A DNA stretch of 64,000 bases from Prosopocoilus inquinatus (lineage: Eukaryota; Arthropoda; Insecta; Coleoptera; Lucanidae), in NCBI GenBank assembly GCA_036172665.1, contig CM069870.1, positions 62,372,212 through 62,436,211 of the forward strand, read 5' to 3'. A program made the translations under genes and the position numbers. Shown here one piece after another: positions 1 through 11,542 of the stretch; positions within the stretch are counted from its first letter, which is position 1, and each line of letters starts with the position of its first letter. The notes under the pieces were generated by a model. That model worked only from the letters and a program-made list of their open reading frames with translations. It was not told where the DNA came from and searched no databases.

Positions 1-2005
1 ACCTTCGAATATATTTTAATACAGCACGAATTTGAACTCTAATTATAATTCTTTTTATAACACTTTTATTAATTCCAGACGATAATGAAAATTACATAAA
101 ACTTGTTTTAAACAATTGATAGCTTCGTCAGGAGTGAAAAAAAAAGTAAATAAACTCACTACTGATAAAACTTCAATAGATAGTGAAACATTGGTTGCCT
201 TTTCCAAATTGAATACTCTTCGCTTAACGTTTAAAAACCTTTTAATTACAATTTTCATCGGACAAGAGTAGCCTTCAATTAAAAAACGATGTTTTCTTTT
301 TTGTCTTTACTGTACTGTATACTCGTATGTTCACTGACACTGTTTGAATCTAATAAAAGTTCAGGAAATAATTATCAATACGTTTTAACGATCACATAAT
401 ACTTAAATTTAAAAAACTCGGATATAAGAAGAGAAAAAAGGCGATGAAATAATTATCAAAACAATAATAAAATACTGTGAAATCTTATAAAACAAAAGCA
501 AAACGCAATCAACGATGAAGGCATGACGAAACTAGAACCACGCAAAACTAACAATAAATCAAATCGATGTAAAAATTGACAACCAAAAATTTTATCTGCA
601 AATACTAAAAAAGACGAATAATAAAAAAAATGAAAGACTTAAAGCAGGTATATGAAAAAAAGACAACAACGAAAGACAAGAAGAAGAAGACGAATAATTA
701 AAAAAATGGAAAACTCAAATCATATATATGAAAAAAAAACAACAGCAAAAGTCAATCAATTGATAATTAAAAGACAAAAAGTCATCAAGAAAATAAAAGA
801 AAACCTAAAAAATGACCAAATTGACAGTCGCAAATTAAAATTATATAAAATTAACGAAGAGTCGATTTGATGTATGATAATCAAAAATGTAATCCCTCCA
901 TAGTAAAAAAAAGATAATTAAAAAATAAAACAAACTCAAATCGCATAAAAGAGAAAATAAAAAAGGTGACCAATCAACGGAATTAAATTATAATAAAACC
1001 TAAATCGAGTAAATACAAAAAAAAAACACAAAAGATGGTTATTTGATAAAATAAAATAAAATCACGTCAAATATGATCAAACAAATTGAAAACAACAAAC
1101 TGAAGTCGAATAACAGAAGAAAAATTGACTTAAATAAAATAATTAAAAATTTTAAAAGAAAACAAAAGACGATCGGTGCTGAAGATAAGACGAAATTAAA
1201 AATTATTTAACAGCAGAATCAAATCGAATTGGTAATTCAAATATAAAATAAAGTCAAACTCTATCGATCAAAGCAAAAAGACAAAATACGAACGGTACAA
1301 GTCAAATAGAGTCAGTATATCCTATACCCATACTCTTTTAAGAAAATTAATAAAATTTGAAAGTGGGTGAGCGGAATTTTTTTTTTTTCTTTTAAGTGGT
1401 CAATGCTCAATAAAGTTTGGGAACCCCTGATCAAGCGAAATTGATACTGTTCTTTTTTGTGGCCTTAGAAAAGTAATTATAGAGTTGCAAGAGAAAAAGA
1501 TCCAGAAAATCAATTGTATTTTCCGAGTCTAGATATGAATAAAAACTAAGAACATCTAAGATGGAGCTGTAAGTTTAATTTAAAAAAGTTTTAAATAAAA
1601 GTTAAGTGACTAATAACTCACGTTTGGGGCTATTTTCTTTTTCTTTTCATTGTGTTGCCATAATATTGGACATCACCATATCTTTTAAAATATGCAGGTT
1701 TTTATAGGTTTTTCTAGTCAGATTAATGTGATTGATTGGCTAGAAAAAATGTAGCTTGTAACTTAAAAAAGTTGCAATGTCCAAATTTATAACGTCGCAA
1801 GAAAAGAATAAAAAGTCAAACAATTAGCAAGTTAATTTTTATCCAAAACTTTTTTTGTAAAACTAATAACCGCTCTCTCTGTCTTCGAAGTTTCTTACTT
1901 TTCTTTAATCACACGCAAACTCGCAAAATAAAGTTGTTTGTCTTGGCTTTTTTCTTATACAACAGATTAATATTTTTATACAGTTCAATTCAGGAAAGAA
2001 TACAA
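1..2005. other. Gene-free AT-rich DNA
   Basis: No gene is recognisable here. From about 420 to 1340 the plus strand is strongly A-rich, with far more A than T, and is full of AAATCGAAT- and AAAATTGA-like words. This resembles an old decayed simple repeat. The short open frame at 652-870 is Lys/Arg/Asn-rich only because of this base bias. Confidence 0.6.
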
Positions 2006-2501
2006 GCACGTCATGTAGGGAACTCGTCTGTTTCAAGTAATTGCTCTACGTTAATCAACACTACGTACTATTTTTATGTATCGGAAATAAATCATTTTCG
2101 TTGACCGTTTATTAATTTCGATATTAATGAATTATTTTGTTTAAAAAATGATGTCATTAATACACTCTTTTCCATTAAGTAACTGTTTAAAAAAACAATG
2201 TATTAATAGACGTCTTTAATACACTCTTTTTCATTAATTAACTGTTTTTGCGATTTATTTATTAAAATTTTGTCACAAAAAAGTTTATGGTCAACGAAAA
2301 AATATTGTAATAAACTAGTTTGTTAATGGGCGATTAATAAACTCAAATATTAAACTTTAAACAGTTTCGTTTATTAATCGCCTTCGTTGACAAAGTAGTT
2401 TACTAGATAACTATTAAATCAAGTTCAAATACGAAATTAATAATAGCGTTGATTAACGTAGTGCAATTATTTGAAACAGACGAGTTCCGTATATGACGTG
2501 C
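2006..2501. repeat. Foldback/MITE-like element, 54-bp inverted ends
   Basis: The arm at 2006-2059 is repeated in near-perfect inverted form at 2448-2501. Both arms read GCACGTCAT at the outer end and GTTAATCAAC or its complement at the inner end. The interior is AT-rich, with repeats of the type TTAATACACTCTTTT. There is no coding capacity. This is most likely a non-autonomous DNA transposon; the superfamily is not assigned. Confidence 0.75.
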
Positions 2502-2683
2502 ATGTCAAATCGGACTTTAGGTGATAGGATATTTTCTTCAAAAAATTACGTCTACTTTCATTTGGAAAAATTTGTAAAGAATCTAACGATGCACCCTGTG
2601 TACAAACTCAAGTTAACTACTTATTATACATACACCTGTAAAGGCCATTGTTCTATAAACAAGATTAGGATTAAATTAACTTA

Positions 2684-2807
2684 GGACCGATTTTATAATA
2701 GGACTTTAAATTTAAAGTTACTTTAACCTAAAAAAATACATTTGCTTCCTTATTCTTAAAGTGACTTTAAATGAAAGCTTCCTTAAAGTCTGATTATGAA
2801 AATGGCC
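2684..2807. repeat. Short MITE-like inverted repeat
   Basis: The outer about 25 bases at each end are imperfect inverted copies: GGACCGATTTTATAATAGG at the left and the complement of TCTGATTATGAAAATGGCC at the right. Inner TTTAAAGT words are also mirrored. At 124 bp with no open frame, it looks like a miniature inverted-repeat transposon. Confidence 0.6.
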
Positions 2808-3069
2808 ATCAATTAGGATTCTGTTCGAATCATAGCTGCACAACCGTATTATTACAATTAGTTGATGATATTCTGGAAGAAAAACTTTTAAGTCCTTAGG
2901 GAAATAAAACACAACAAAAATAAAACACCCAATCCCAAAATCAATTTTCGACCACATTAGAAGTAATTTGATTAACTTTTCTAGAAATTACGTCTAGGTA
3001 AAGACATTGAAGATCCAAAAAACAAATTAAACATTGTTTACAACTTTCCATAAACACAAGCGCGTGCGT

Positions 3070-3462
3070 TTAAGTTAGCCCCTTGGGCAAAAATTGCACT
3101 GAAGTTTTCATACTCAATAATTTTCTGCACGAGAAACTCCAGAAATAAGCGCTTTTCAAGGTCATTATGTTTTTACGAAATGGAAAACTTCTTTCGGATG
3201 CAGCAACGGAATGCTGTCTTTCATCTTGAACCGATTTTGCAGAGGGAAAAAGAGTGCGAAAGTCCAGTTCGGTCGAAGAGATCTTTTTATTGAAATTGTT
3301 GTACGCCGTTTGCGTGAGGAATTGTAGGTCGTTCTGCACTGAATAAAAGCAACATCGACAAAAAACTGGTAAATATAGATTGACGGGTTTAGCTTGTTTC
3401 TTTCTCATAAGAAAAATAGTAAGTGTGAACTTCTTCTTAACTGTGTAAACAAAGTCGAACAT
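3070..3462 (-). pseudogene. hAT-like transposase C-terminal relic
   Basis: This is a 130-codon open frame. Its C-terminal half carries SVAASERSF followed by a Lys/Ile-rich stretch. That resembles the ASAERSFS-x-LK-x-IK signature of the C-terminal dimerisation region of hAT-family transposases and their domesticated relatives. No catalytic domain is found upstream, and the frame starts and ends abruptly. I read it as a decayed fragment. The match is short, so a chance or unrelated frame remains possible. Confidence 0.35.
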
Positions 3463-4246
3463 CGTCGTTTACAATGAGCAGTAGATACAACGACGGTCAC
3501 CATAAATGATACCATTTGACAGTTTCGTAGCCCTTACGCTGAATGCTCTTAAGGGTATGGTTCGCATGCAGGAGTATCATTTAAGTTGAGGGTCGTAGTA
3601 CATTTCTGTATGTATAGTGTTTCTTTGGGGGAAAAAAAGTTGGTTCCTTTAAGGTGATATAAATAATAATAACTTTTTTGACTTGATATTGAACCTGTTT
3701 TTGGCGATGGGCTATTTTTATAATAGAAAAATAACCCATGATGAGGTATTGTCGGAAAAATTTACTACTTATAGAGTATGACTTTATGAAAATCTGAAAA
3801 AGAATGAAATCTGCTATTTTTCCTCTTCTTCTCATCCTTTTTTCCAAACTTTCAATCAGACCATCAGGGGTCGCATTATTTTTGTTGATACATTTCTGGT
3901 TTTAATTTTAAGCAGCTAAGAATCGCTCTCACCTTCCTTTTTTGTACAATGAAGTTTCAGCCTTTACCCGTCGTTGTATACATTTTTTAAGTTGATCGAA
4001 ATTACGCCTCTTCTTCTCTTTCTGAATTTTCTTTCTTTTAGAAAAATGTAGACGGAAAACAAAAACGGAAATGCTTTTTAAAAGGAGTGTATTCAAAATT
4101 AAATAACAAGAAACTACACAACTAAGAAAGAAAGAAGCGTTCAAAATAAAACTGATGGACAATAATTTAGAACAAAAATATAATATTCGAGGTTTCAGGG
4201 ATCACATTTTTGCATACAATTACGTTTCTTGTTTCTTCCCAAATGC

Positions 4247-6093
4247 CTATTTTCTACCGAAAAGATCGAGCGTTGCTTTAGCTTTCTCCAATAATTTAAT
4301 AATATCTGAATTGTTATTTTCTCTTGCAAGTCTCATGGCATCTTGGCCTTCCTCCGTCCTAATCGATAGATCAACTCCGGCATTTAACAAATTTTTAACG
4401 CACTGAACGCAACCCTTGAGAATTGCCAAATGAAGAGGTGTGTATCCCTCCCTGCGAAGTGCATTGGCGTTAGCTCCTCTGTACAACAAGGAATCCATTG
4501 CCTTATCTTTCCCATCCCAAGCCGCCTTGTGCAATGGAGTTTCACCGTTGTTATCCTTGGCCTCCTTATCCGCCCCTTTGTCTAATAAAACCTTAACAGA
4601 AGCCACGTTGCCGTACTGAGCAGCCCAGTGGAGGGCTGTGTAATTAAATTGATCACGTGCTTCGATCTTGGCTCCGTAATCCAATAGAAGAACAATTGCG
4701 TCATCATGCCCTTTCCATGCAGCTAGGTGAAGGGGCGTCCACATTTTGTAATCTTGAAGGTCAGTGTTGGCGCCGTTCTGTAGTAACTTACGAAGACGAG
4801 GCATATCACCCTCTTCGGCGGCCAAGTGCAGGGCAGATCTTTTTTTAGTCTTGTCAACAAGTTCGTTTATAGTCAAAGTTGAAGGCCCTGGCTGGAAAGC
4901 AAAAGAAAAGAAAAAACATGGCAAAATTGTAAAACAAATTTGATCTTCACTCCTCAAGCCCAATTGTACAATTCCAGTTTAACTTAACTTTAAGGCCAAA
5001 GCTACGTAGGTTAATTTTAAACTGGCATTATAAAACGGAGGTTCAGTGAATTATATACTACTTACTTTAACCGTAGGAATTGGTCGAACGGTCGTCGTAT
5101 CCACTGTTCTTATATTACCTTTGGATATCAATGCTTTCAATTCCTGGAAAGAAAACAAAAAAATATATAAATTCATTTAATGTCTTGAAAAATTAAAAAA
5201 AAAATCCGTTTACTTTAATTTCATTTTCTTGCCGCTCCAATCTTTGTCGCAGTTCATCGTCAGCTTCATTGCAATTCACATTGTCTTCCTTGTTGTTGAA
5301 GACTTGCTTCTCCAAACGTACTATTCGACCAAGAAGTTCTTCAGTCTGAAAACTAATCTTTTGGCAACTGATTTCTCAACTTCAAAGGACTTGCAGGGCC
5401 AGATCCAGACATCCTCATTTCTGAATTTGGCCCAAGATTACATTACCTGACTCCCGAAACGCGGTCCTATGGTAATTATCCCGTACCTTCCAAGAGTGTG
5501 TTCTACCACTGTTATTCTATCTGCAACGCCTGCGGTGTTCAACGAGGTAACTTTACTCAAAACGGAAACCAGACATTCCTCCAGCGAGGTGATCCAGTTC
5601 ATCACGTTCTCAACCTGCAAGGTTTCACTAACCAAGTAAATAATTTTTAAGCGGGTAATAAAAAATTACTTGAACGACGGATTCGACGTTGTTTTGGAGA
5701 TTTTTGGATGCCTCCTCAATTTTTGAGCATGGGATTAGCGGTTCCTTGCTCAGATTTCGTCTGGCAGCTGTTGACTCCATGTTTCGAAGTTGCGCCTAAA
5801 AATAATAGGAAGTAAGATAATTGGGGAGATTAAAACAGGAACTTACATGGTAAAATCTTCTGATTTGGCGCTCGAAACCGAGCATCGCTGAGGTCACTTG
5901 TTCTTGTTGAGAACTGGGATTAGCCTAAAATAAAAAAAAAGGCAACGATATTTGCTGTCTTAAACTATTTTGTTTTTCTTACCTGTGCCATAATAAGAGC
6001 GGGCAGAATTAAAGCGAAGAGAAATGTTTTCTGAAAATGAATGAAGGTTTTTAACAATTCATTGGAGAGAAAATTAAAGCGGAACATAACCAT
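4247..6093 (-). CDS. Predicted secreted coiled-coil/ankyrin-repeat protein
   Basis: Minus-strand gene with exons (high to low) 6030-5983 (possibly reaching 6093), 5924-5847, 5795-5670, 5614-5447, 5345-5214, 5143-5066 and 4891-4247. All junctions are GT-AG and phase 0, giving about 425-445 aa. The first segment is a hydrophobic signal peptide (KTFLFALILPALIMAQ). A polar, partly coiled-coil middle of about 190 residues follows, including a heptad-like TEELLGRIVRLEKQV. The last exon encodes six ankyrin repeats (LHLAA, LHWAA and GAN/GAD turns) and ends DLFGRK. Ankyrin repeats normally bind proteins inside cells, so a signal peptide is unusual; no transmembrane segment follows it. If translation starts at ATG 6093 without splicing, a 20-residue extension precedes the hydrophobic core. 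I do not recognise the orthologue. Exon structure is strongly supported; secretion is inferred. Confidence 0.85.
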
Positions 6094-6166
6094 ACTTTGT
6101 TTTATTTTTTTGTAAGTAAAAGATACAGAATATTTAATTTTTTCAATTTTATAATGAACCAGAACT

Positions 6167-6174
6167 TATTTATA
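6167..6174 (-). promoter_or_regulatory. Putative TATA box of the ankyrin gene
   Basis: On the minus strand TATAAATA lies about 75 bp upstream of the ATG at 6093. Transcription about 30 bp downstream would give a short leader of roughly 45 nt before that ATG. This supports 6093 as the initiation site. Confidence 0.5.
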
Positions 6175-6299
6175 CTGCCTTACAGCTTTGGTATTTTTGT
6201 TTGACGCTTTCCTTTTTTTGCTTTTCAAACAGCCCACTACCAGAGAAAACTTCTCTTCATTTCTTATTATTGATTTATCTTACGTGTTTGATTTACATT

Positions 6300-7017
6300 T
6301 TTGCAATTTGAGAAATCGGACTCCATTCGGTCATATGGAATCGATTTGTCTTGATCGATTCGATGTGAATTTTTTTTAAATCGATTCGTTGTAAAAATCG
6401 TTTTCTTTTCTTTATTAATGAATGAAAATTTTTGCAAATCGTTTAGGTAAGTACAGATTTGCAGCAAAGTTAATGCAAAACCGTGTACTTCCCCAACAAT
6501 TGTTTTGTCTTATTAGCTGTCAATATTAAACGGATTCAGAGAAGATAGATTACTGTTCATGTGATTCTTGCAAGTCGATCAACGCGAGAAAAGAAAATCG
6601 ATTCCTAAAAATTGATTAATTGAATTCATTAATTGAAATAAAGTAACTGGTTTGGAAAAATGTTCATTACCAACGAAAATAGATAATATGTAGAAATAAA
6701 ATTTAAATGAAATACTATTTCTGTTGTCAGTTGTCAATCTTCTGAGTACCAACGTTAACGAATTAAAATCACTAGATCTGATCTAATATGTTATACGATT
6801 GCCAATATAAAACAATAATAATTTGAGTATTCAAAAAAAATTATCGAATCAATGATCGAACGAAAAAATCACTTCGATAAAAAATAACGATTAAAGTCGA
6901 TCCTCGAATATAATGCAATCGATTCTTGTCATCACTAATCGACTAATCGTCGATCGAAAATCAGTTGAATCGTTCCTTGACATCACTAATCAATTAATCG
7001 TCGATCGAAAATCAGTT
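6300..7017. repeat. Degenerate ATCGATT-rich repeat (left of copia)
   Basis: The palindromic words ATCGATT and TCGATCGA recur many times in this AT-rich stretch. A unit containing CTAATCGTCGATCGAAAATCAGTTGA occurs twice near 6945-7020 with small changes. The same word usage continues to the right of the copia insertion (11766-12174), so both flanks belong to one repeat family that was split by the element. There are no genes. Confidence 0.55.
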
Positions 7018-7022
7018 GATTC
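7018..7022. repeat. Left target-site duplication of copia (GATTC)
   Basis: GATTC directly precedes the 5' LTR and recurs directly after the 3' LTR at 11761-11765. Five bases is the usual duplication made by copia integrases. Confidence 0.9.
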
Positions 7023-7240
7023 TGTTAAAGATAATCGGACATTAAGTAGCGATACAAACTGCTAGATAGTAATCACGTTATCTATGATAACAGAGTTAGT
7101 TATATATAAAACAATAATATAAAAACTGACATGTTTATGAAATGTATTTTTCCTTAATATAAAGTTCCTCAGTTTCTTTCTGTGTTTTCTACTGGAGTTT
7201 CGACTACGCATTGCTACATCCTGCTACCTAATTATTAATA
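7023..7240 (+). repeat. copia 5' LTR
   Basis: 218 bp, identical to 11543-11760 apart from one base. It contains a TATATATAAA promoter-like box at 7101-7110 and an AATATAAA polyadenylation-like signal further downstream, as expected for U3 and R. Confidence 0.95.
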
Positions 7241-7256
7241 GGTTATGGGCCCAGAT
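7241..7256 (+). other. copia primer-binding site
   Basis: GGTTATGGGCCCAG directly follows the 5' LTR. This is the primer-binding site type of insect copia elements, which prime from an internal half-molecule of initiator methionine tRNA. Confidence 0.75.
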
Positions 7257-7339
7257 CTACCAGATTTATCGTAAGAGAAAATAGTAGAAACAGAAATCGA
7301 CCCTGCCCAGTATAGGACTTACAAGAGAAAAGCGTCAGT

Positions 7340-10300
7340 TTGTTAAGTTCGATATCACAGCGTAGAATGAATGCGACTGGTGTGAAATTCGAAGTGCTCA
7401 AGAAGGAGAATTATGATACCTGGAAAATCCAGATGCGTGCAATTCTCATCAAGAACGACGCATGGGGTTACGTCAGTGGCACAAATGTGAAACCTGAGGT
7501 GATAGAAGGAAATGCGGCATCTGTTGAATCTGCGAAACGATGGGAAGAAGCTGACCTGAAGGCACAATCCGACATTGTGCTGGCTATGAGTCCATCAGAA
7601 ATAAAGCAGATTAAAGGATGCGAAACTGCACAAGCGGTTTGGAAGAAGCTGGAAAATATTTATCAGTCGAAAGGTCCAGCGCGGAAGGCTACTCTTTTAA
7701 ATCAGTTAATGTCTCTGAAAATGCAAGATAATGATGATGCACGTGAGCATACTAGTTTATTTTTTGACACCGTAGACAAATTGTCAGAATTAAATGTTGA
7801 AATAAATCAAGATTTATTGTGTGTCATGCTTCTGCGGAGTTTACCTGATAATTTTGAAAATTTCCGATGTGCGATGTCCTCACGCGATGAACTGCCGTCT
7901 CTTGAAACGCTGCGAATTAAAATCACAGAGGAATTCGATGCAAGAAGAGAAACTAGTCGAAATACCGGACAAAATGCAATGGTTGCCGGAAAATTCTGGA
8001 AGAAGAATTATCGAAGAGACAAATGTCAGTCTGAAAGATGTGAAAAAGAAAATTTTAAAAACAAGGATTCAAAAATGAAGTGTTTTAAGTGCGGGACGAT
8101 TGGACATAGGTCCAAAAATTGTCACACGTCAAAGAAGTCAAAAGGACAGTCAGCAAATAGTGCCGAAAACGAATGTTTGTACGCGATGTCGGGAGTAGTG
8201 ACGAAGGAAAGACATCAAATGAAGAGGTCTACAGATCAAGACATGTGGTGTATCGATAGTGGATGCACGTCGCATATGTGTAAGGACATAGAGTCTTTCA
8301 CAAAAATTGATCGGAACGGACACGGAAAATTAAATCTCGCGAGTGATGCGTATACAGACATTAAAGGCAAAGGTACTGTATCAACTGTCGCAAAAATAAA
8401 CGGCGGTGTTAAAGTTTTAAAATTTGAAAACACAATGTATGTCCCGGACTTACGTGCGAACCTAGTTTCCGTTAGTAAAATAACCGATAAAGGACATAAG
8501 GTGATTTTTGAAAAAACGAAAGCCGAAGTTCTTGATCAATCCGGAAATGTGTTACTTCTCGCGAAGCGTCAAAACGGATTATATTATTTCCAAGGCAACG
8601 CCAATGTTGAATGTAAAAATATTTCCGAGCCAGATGTCAAGACAAAGGTGCCGAAGAAAAACTCTTTGGAGGATTGGCATATACGCCTAGGTCATCTAAA
8701 TGTTCAATCTCTTCGTGAAGCTATCAGAACGGAATCTGTCAAAGGGATAGAAGTTGAAGGATTGAATGAAGATTTCGAGTGTGGTATCTGTCTGCAGGGG
8801 AAGATGTGTCGCACACCATTTCCCAAGGTTTCTGAAAGAGAAACAGATTTAGGCGATCTTATACACTCAGATATCTGTGGCCCGATGCGTGTCAGTTCAC
8901 ATGGGAAAAATCGTTATTTCGTCACATTTATAGACGATTTTTCTGGATGGTGTGAGGTGAAATTCCTACAAAAGAAGGATCAAATTTTTGGAGAATTTGA
9001 AAATTTTAGAGCTTTTGTAAGCACTCAACAAGGAAAGAAAATCAAACAGCTTCAGACCGACAACGGAGGGGAATACGTCAACAAGAATTTTGATGATTTG
9101 CTCAAAAAACATGGCATTTCACGTCGATTGACAGCTCCCTATAATCCAGAGCAAAATGGTGTAGCCGAGAGACGTAACAGAACGCTTATGAATACGGCAA
9201 GATGTCTCTTGATACAATCAGGACTGCCACCATCTTTTTGGGCAGAGGCCGTAAATACAGCAAATTTTATTCATAATCGATCTCCAACGAGTAAACTCAA
9301 GGGAAGGACACCATACGAGGCTTGGATTGGAAAAACACCAAACGTGGCTGATTTGAAACGTTTTGGTAATGAAGTTTTTGTCTTGGATAGATCACCAAAC
9401 AAAAGCAAAATTGAACCACGTTCAAGAAGAGGTATTTTTGTAGGATACAGTTTAGAATCAAAAGCCTACAGAATTTGGTTGCCAAGTGAACAAAGAATAG
9501 AAATATCACGAGATGTGAAATTTTTAGAAAAGTCTCCTATTCAGTCAGACAAATATGAAGAATTTTACCTGGAGGAAGAATATTTCCAAGAACCTTCAAG
9601 TTTATCAAAGAATGAGAGGACAGAAGAACCTTTTATTGAAGTCGATTTAAATCGAACCTGTAGTAAAAAGTACGAAGATATTGTTGAAGATCAAATGCGC
9701 AATACAAGAGAAGAATCCGGCGAAGAAGATTTTCGAGGATTTCCCTCTGATGAACAGACAACTGTTAATGTCAGACGAGGAAGACCACGCAAAATATACA
9801 CCGGACTTCGCGGAAGACCTCGTAAGGTTTACGGAACCGTAAATACCGTAAACAAAGAAGATAAAAATGAGGAGCAAGCCGATTTCGCATTTTTATCTGA
9901 GATTTCTATTGGTCGAGCACTGTCAAGCCCAGAATCGGACGAGTGGATGGTTGCTATGGCTAATGAAGTTACATCAGTCATCAAGAACAAGACTTGGGAA
10001 CTGGTGGACAGGTCAGAAGCGCGCGACGTAATTGGTAGTCGTTTTGTATTACGAAACAAATACGGCACAAATGGAATTTTAGAGAAGCGAAAGGCCAGAA
10101 TCGTAGCAAAAGGTTATTCACAGCAATTTGGAAAAGATTACTATGAAACATATGCCCCGGTTGCACGTTTGAGTTCTATTCGACTGGCAATCGCGTTAGC
10201 TGCACAAAACAAAATGCATATTCGTCAGTACGATGTCACAACAGCTTACCTAAATGGTGTTTTAAGCGAAGAAGTCTTTATGGAACTACCTGATCACATG

Positions 10301-11515
10301 GAAATTGTACTCAGGAAGATCATTGATGAAAGGAGAGGTGACTGTCAATCCATTAGCGAAGCTGAAGTCATGATTAGAAAAATGGAAACAGGTGACATGG
10401 TCTGTCACATGAAAAATGCCTTATATGGATTAAAACAGGCTGGTCGTGCCTGGCATAAATGTTTAGACAATGAATTACGCAATCTTGGAGCAATACCAAC
10501 GAAAGGGGATCCGTGCGTATACCTGAAAAATCAAGGTGATGACATGATGATCATCGTCATATACGTTGACGATATTTTAATAATGTGTCGCAAGTTTGAA
10601 GAAATTATACAATTCGGAGCAAGATTAAAAAACATCTTCGAAGTGAAAGATTTGGGTGATCTGACACGTTGCTTAGGAATGGATTTCAAGAGGACTGACA
10701 AGGGAATTTTTGTCAATCAAGGAACTTATGTCAAAGACGTTCTTCAAAGGTTTGGCATGGTAAATTGCAACCCAGTGGCCACAACTCTCGAAGTCAATAC
10801 CAAACTTATCAAGGGCAATGCATGGTCAAGTTCTGATGGTGAGAAACCTGCTTACCGTGAACTGATTGGATGTTTGCTTTACCTGTCAATTGCAACACGT
10901 CCAGATATAGCTCACGCTGCAAGTTCGCTGAGTAGATTTAATGATTGTTTTAATAAAACGCATTGGAACGCGGCGAAGAGAGTATTGCGTTACCTTAAAG
11001 GAACGGCTGACTTTGGTATATTATACCAATATGACAAAAACCCAATAATAGGTCATGTGGATGCTGATTGGGCTGGATCCATTGATGACCGACGTTCTTT
11101 CACTGGATACGCATTCCTTATGAATGGTAGTGTTATCACATGGGATTCTAGAAAGCAGCACACAGTTGCTCTATCGACAACGGAAGCCGAATATATGGCT
11201 CTAAGCGAGGCTGCAAAAGAAGCTGTACATCTCAAACGTTTCTTACTAGAATTTGGAGTGAGAGTCAAAAGGATGAAATTATGTAATGATAATTTTAGCG
11301 CACAGAGATTGGGAACCAATCCTGTGTACCATGCGCGAACAAAACACATAGATATTCGACACCATTTCGTACGCGAAATTGTGGAATCAGGTGAAATATT
11401 TTTGGAACACGTAGCATCTGATGATATGCCAGCAGATGTATTAACCAAGGCATTGACAAAAGCAAAGCATGAACGATGTATCAATCTCCTGGGATTAACA
11501 AAAGTTTTAATTTGA
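7340..11515 (+). CDS. copia Gag-Pol polyprotein
   Basis: A single 1,391-codon frame encodes the whole retrotransposon polyprotein. In order: a Gag/UBN2-type domain (about residues 10-200); a CCHC zinc knuckle (CFKCGTIGHRSKNC, about 250); an aspartic protease with DSG (WCIDSGCTSHM, about 305); the His-Cys integrase zinc domain (HIRLGH then CGICLQGK); an integrase core with D, TDNGGEY and NGVAERRN; the copia-type reverse transcriptase (DVTTAYLNG, YVDDILIM); and RNase H (VDADWAG, STTEAEY). No stop or frameshift interrupts it. Met at 7367 is an alternative start nine codons in. Fusion of Gag and Pol in one frame is normal for copia. All visible catalytic motifs are present, so the protein is probably functional. 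Confidence 0.97.
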   Translation: MLSSISQRRMNATGVKFEVLKKENYDTWKIQMRAILIKNDAWGYVSGTNVKPEVIEGNAASVESAKRWEEADLKAQSDIVLAMSPSEIKQIKGCETAQAVWKKLENIYQSKGPARKATLLNQLMSLKMQDNDDAREHTSLFFDTVDKLSELNVEINQDLLCVMLLRSLPDNFENFRCAMSSRDELPSLETLRIKITEEFDARRETSRNTGQNAMVAGKFWKKNYRRDKCQSERCEKENFKNKDSKMKCFKCGTIGHRSKNCHTSKKSKGQSANSAENECLYAMSGVVTKERHQMKRSTDQDMWCIDSGCTSHMCKDIESFTKIDRNGHGKLNLASDAYTDIKGKGTVSTVAKINGGVKVLKFENTMYVPDLRANLVSVSKITDKGHKVIFEKTKAEVLDQSGNVLLLAKRQNGLYYFQGNANVECKNISEPDVKTKVPKKNSLEDWHIRLGHLNVQSLREAIRTESVKGIEVEGLNEDFECGICLQGKMCRTPFPKVSERETDLGDLIHSDICGPMRVSSHGKNRYFVTFIDDFSGWCEVKFLQKKDQIFGEFENFRAFVSTQQGKKIKQLQTDNGGEYVNKNFDDLLKKHGISRRLTAPYNPEQNGVAERRNRTLMNTARCLLIQSGLPPSFWAEAVNTANFIHNRSPTSKLKGRTPYEAWIGKTPNVADLKRFGNEVFVLDRSPNKSKIEPRSRRGIFVGYSLESKAYRIWLPSEQRIEISRDVKFLEKSPIQSDKYEEFYLEEEYFQEPSSLSKNERTEEPFIEVDLNRTCSKKYEDIVEDQMRNTREESGEEDFRGFPSDEQTTVNVRRGRPRKIYTGLRGRPRKVYGTVNTVNKEDKNEEQADFAFLSEISIGRALSSPESDEWMVAMANEVTSVIKNKTWELVDRSEARDVIGSRFVLRNKYGTNGILEKRKARIVAKGYSQQFGKDYYETYAPVARLSSIRLAIALAAQNKMHIRQYDVTTAYLNGVLSEEVFMELPDHMEIVLRKIIDERRGDCQSISEAEVMIRKMETGDMVCHMKNALYGLKQAGRAWHKCLDNELRNLGAIPTKGDPCVYLKNQGDDMMIIVIYVDDILIMCRKFEEIIQFGARLKNIFEVKDLGDLTRCLGMDFKRTDKGIFVNQGTYVKDVLQRFGMVNCNPVATTLEVNTKLIKGNAWSSSDGEKPAYRELIGCLLYLSIATRPDIAHAASSLSRFNDCFNKTHWNAAKRVLRYLKGTADFGILYQYDKNPIIGHVDADWAGSIDDRRSFTGYAFLMNGSVITWDSRKQHTVALSTTEAEYMALSEAAKEAVHLKRFLLEFGVRVKRMKLCNDNFSAQRLGTNPVYHARTKHIDIRHHFVREIVESGEIFLEHVASDDMPADVLTKALTKAKHERCINLLGLTKVLI

Positions 11516-11530
11516 AAATCAAGCGTTTGT

Positions 11531-11542
11531 CTCGAGGGGAAG
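11531..11542 (+). other. copia polypurine tract
   Basis: CTCGAGGGGAAG lies immediately before the 3' LTR. Its purine run is the expected plus-strand primer for reverse transcription. Confidence 0.8.

Noticed and set aside
652..870. 72-codon Lys/Arg-rich ORF
   Set aside because: Low-complexity translation of an A-rich decayed repeat.
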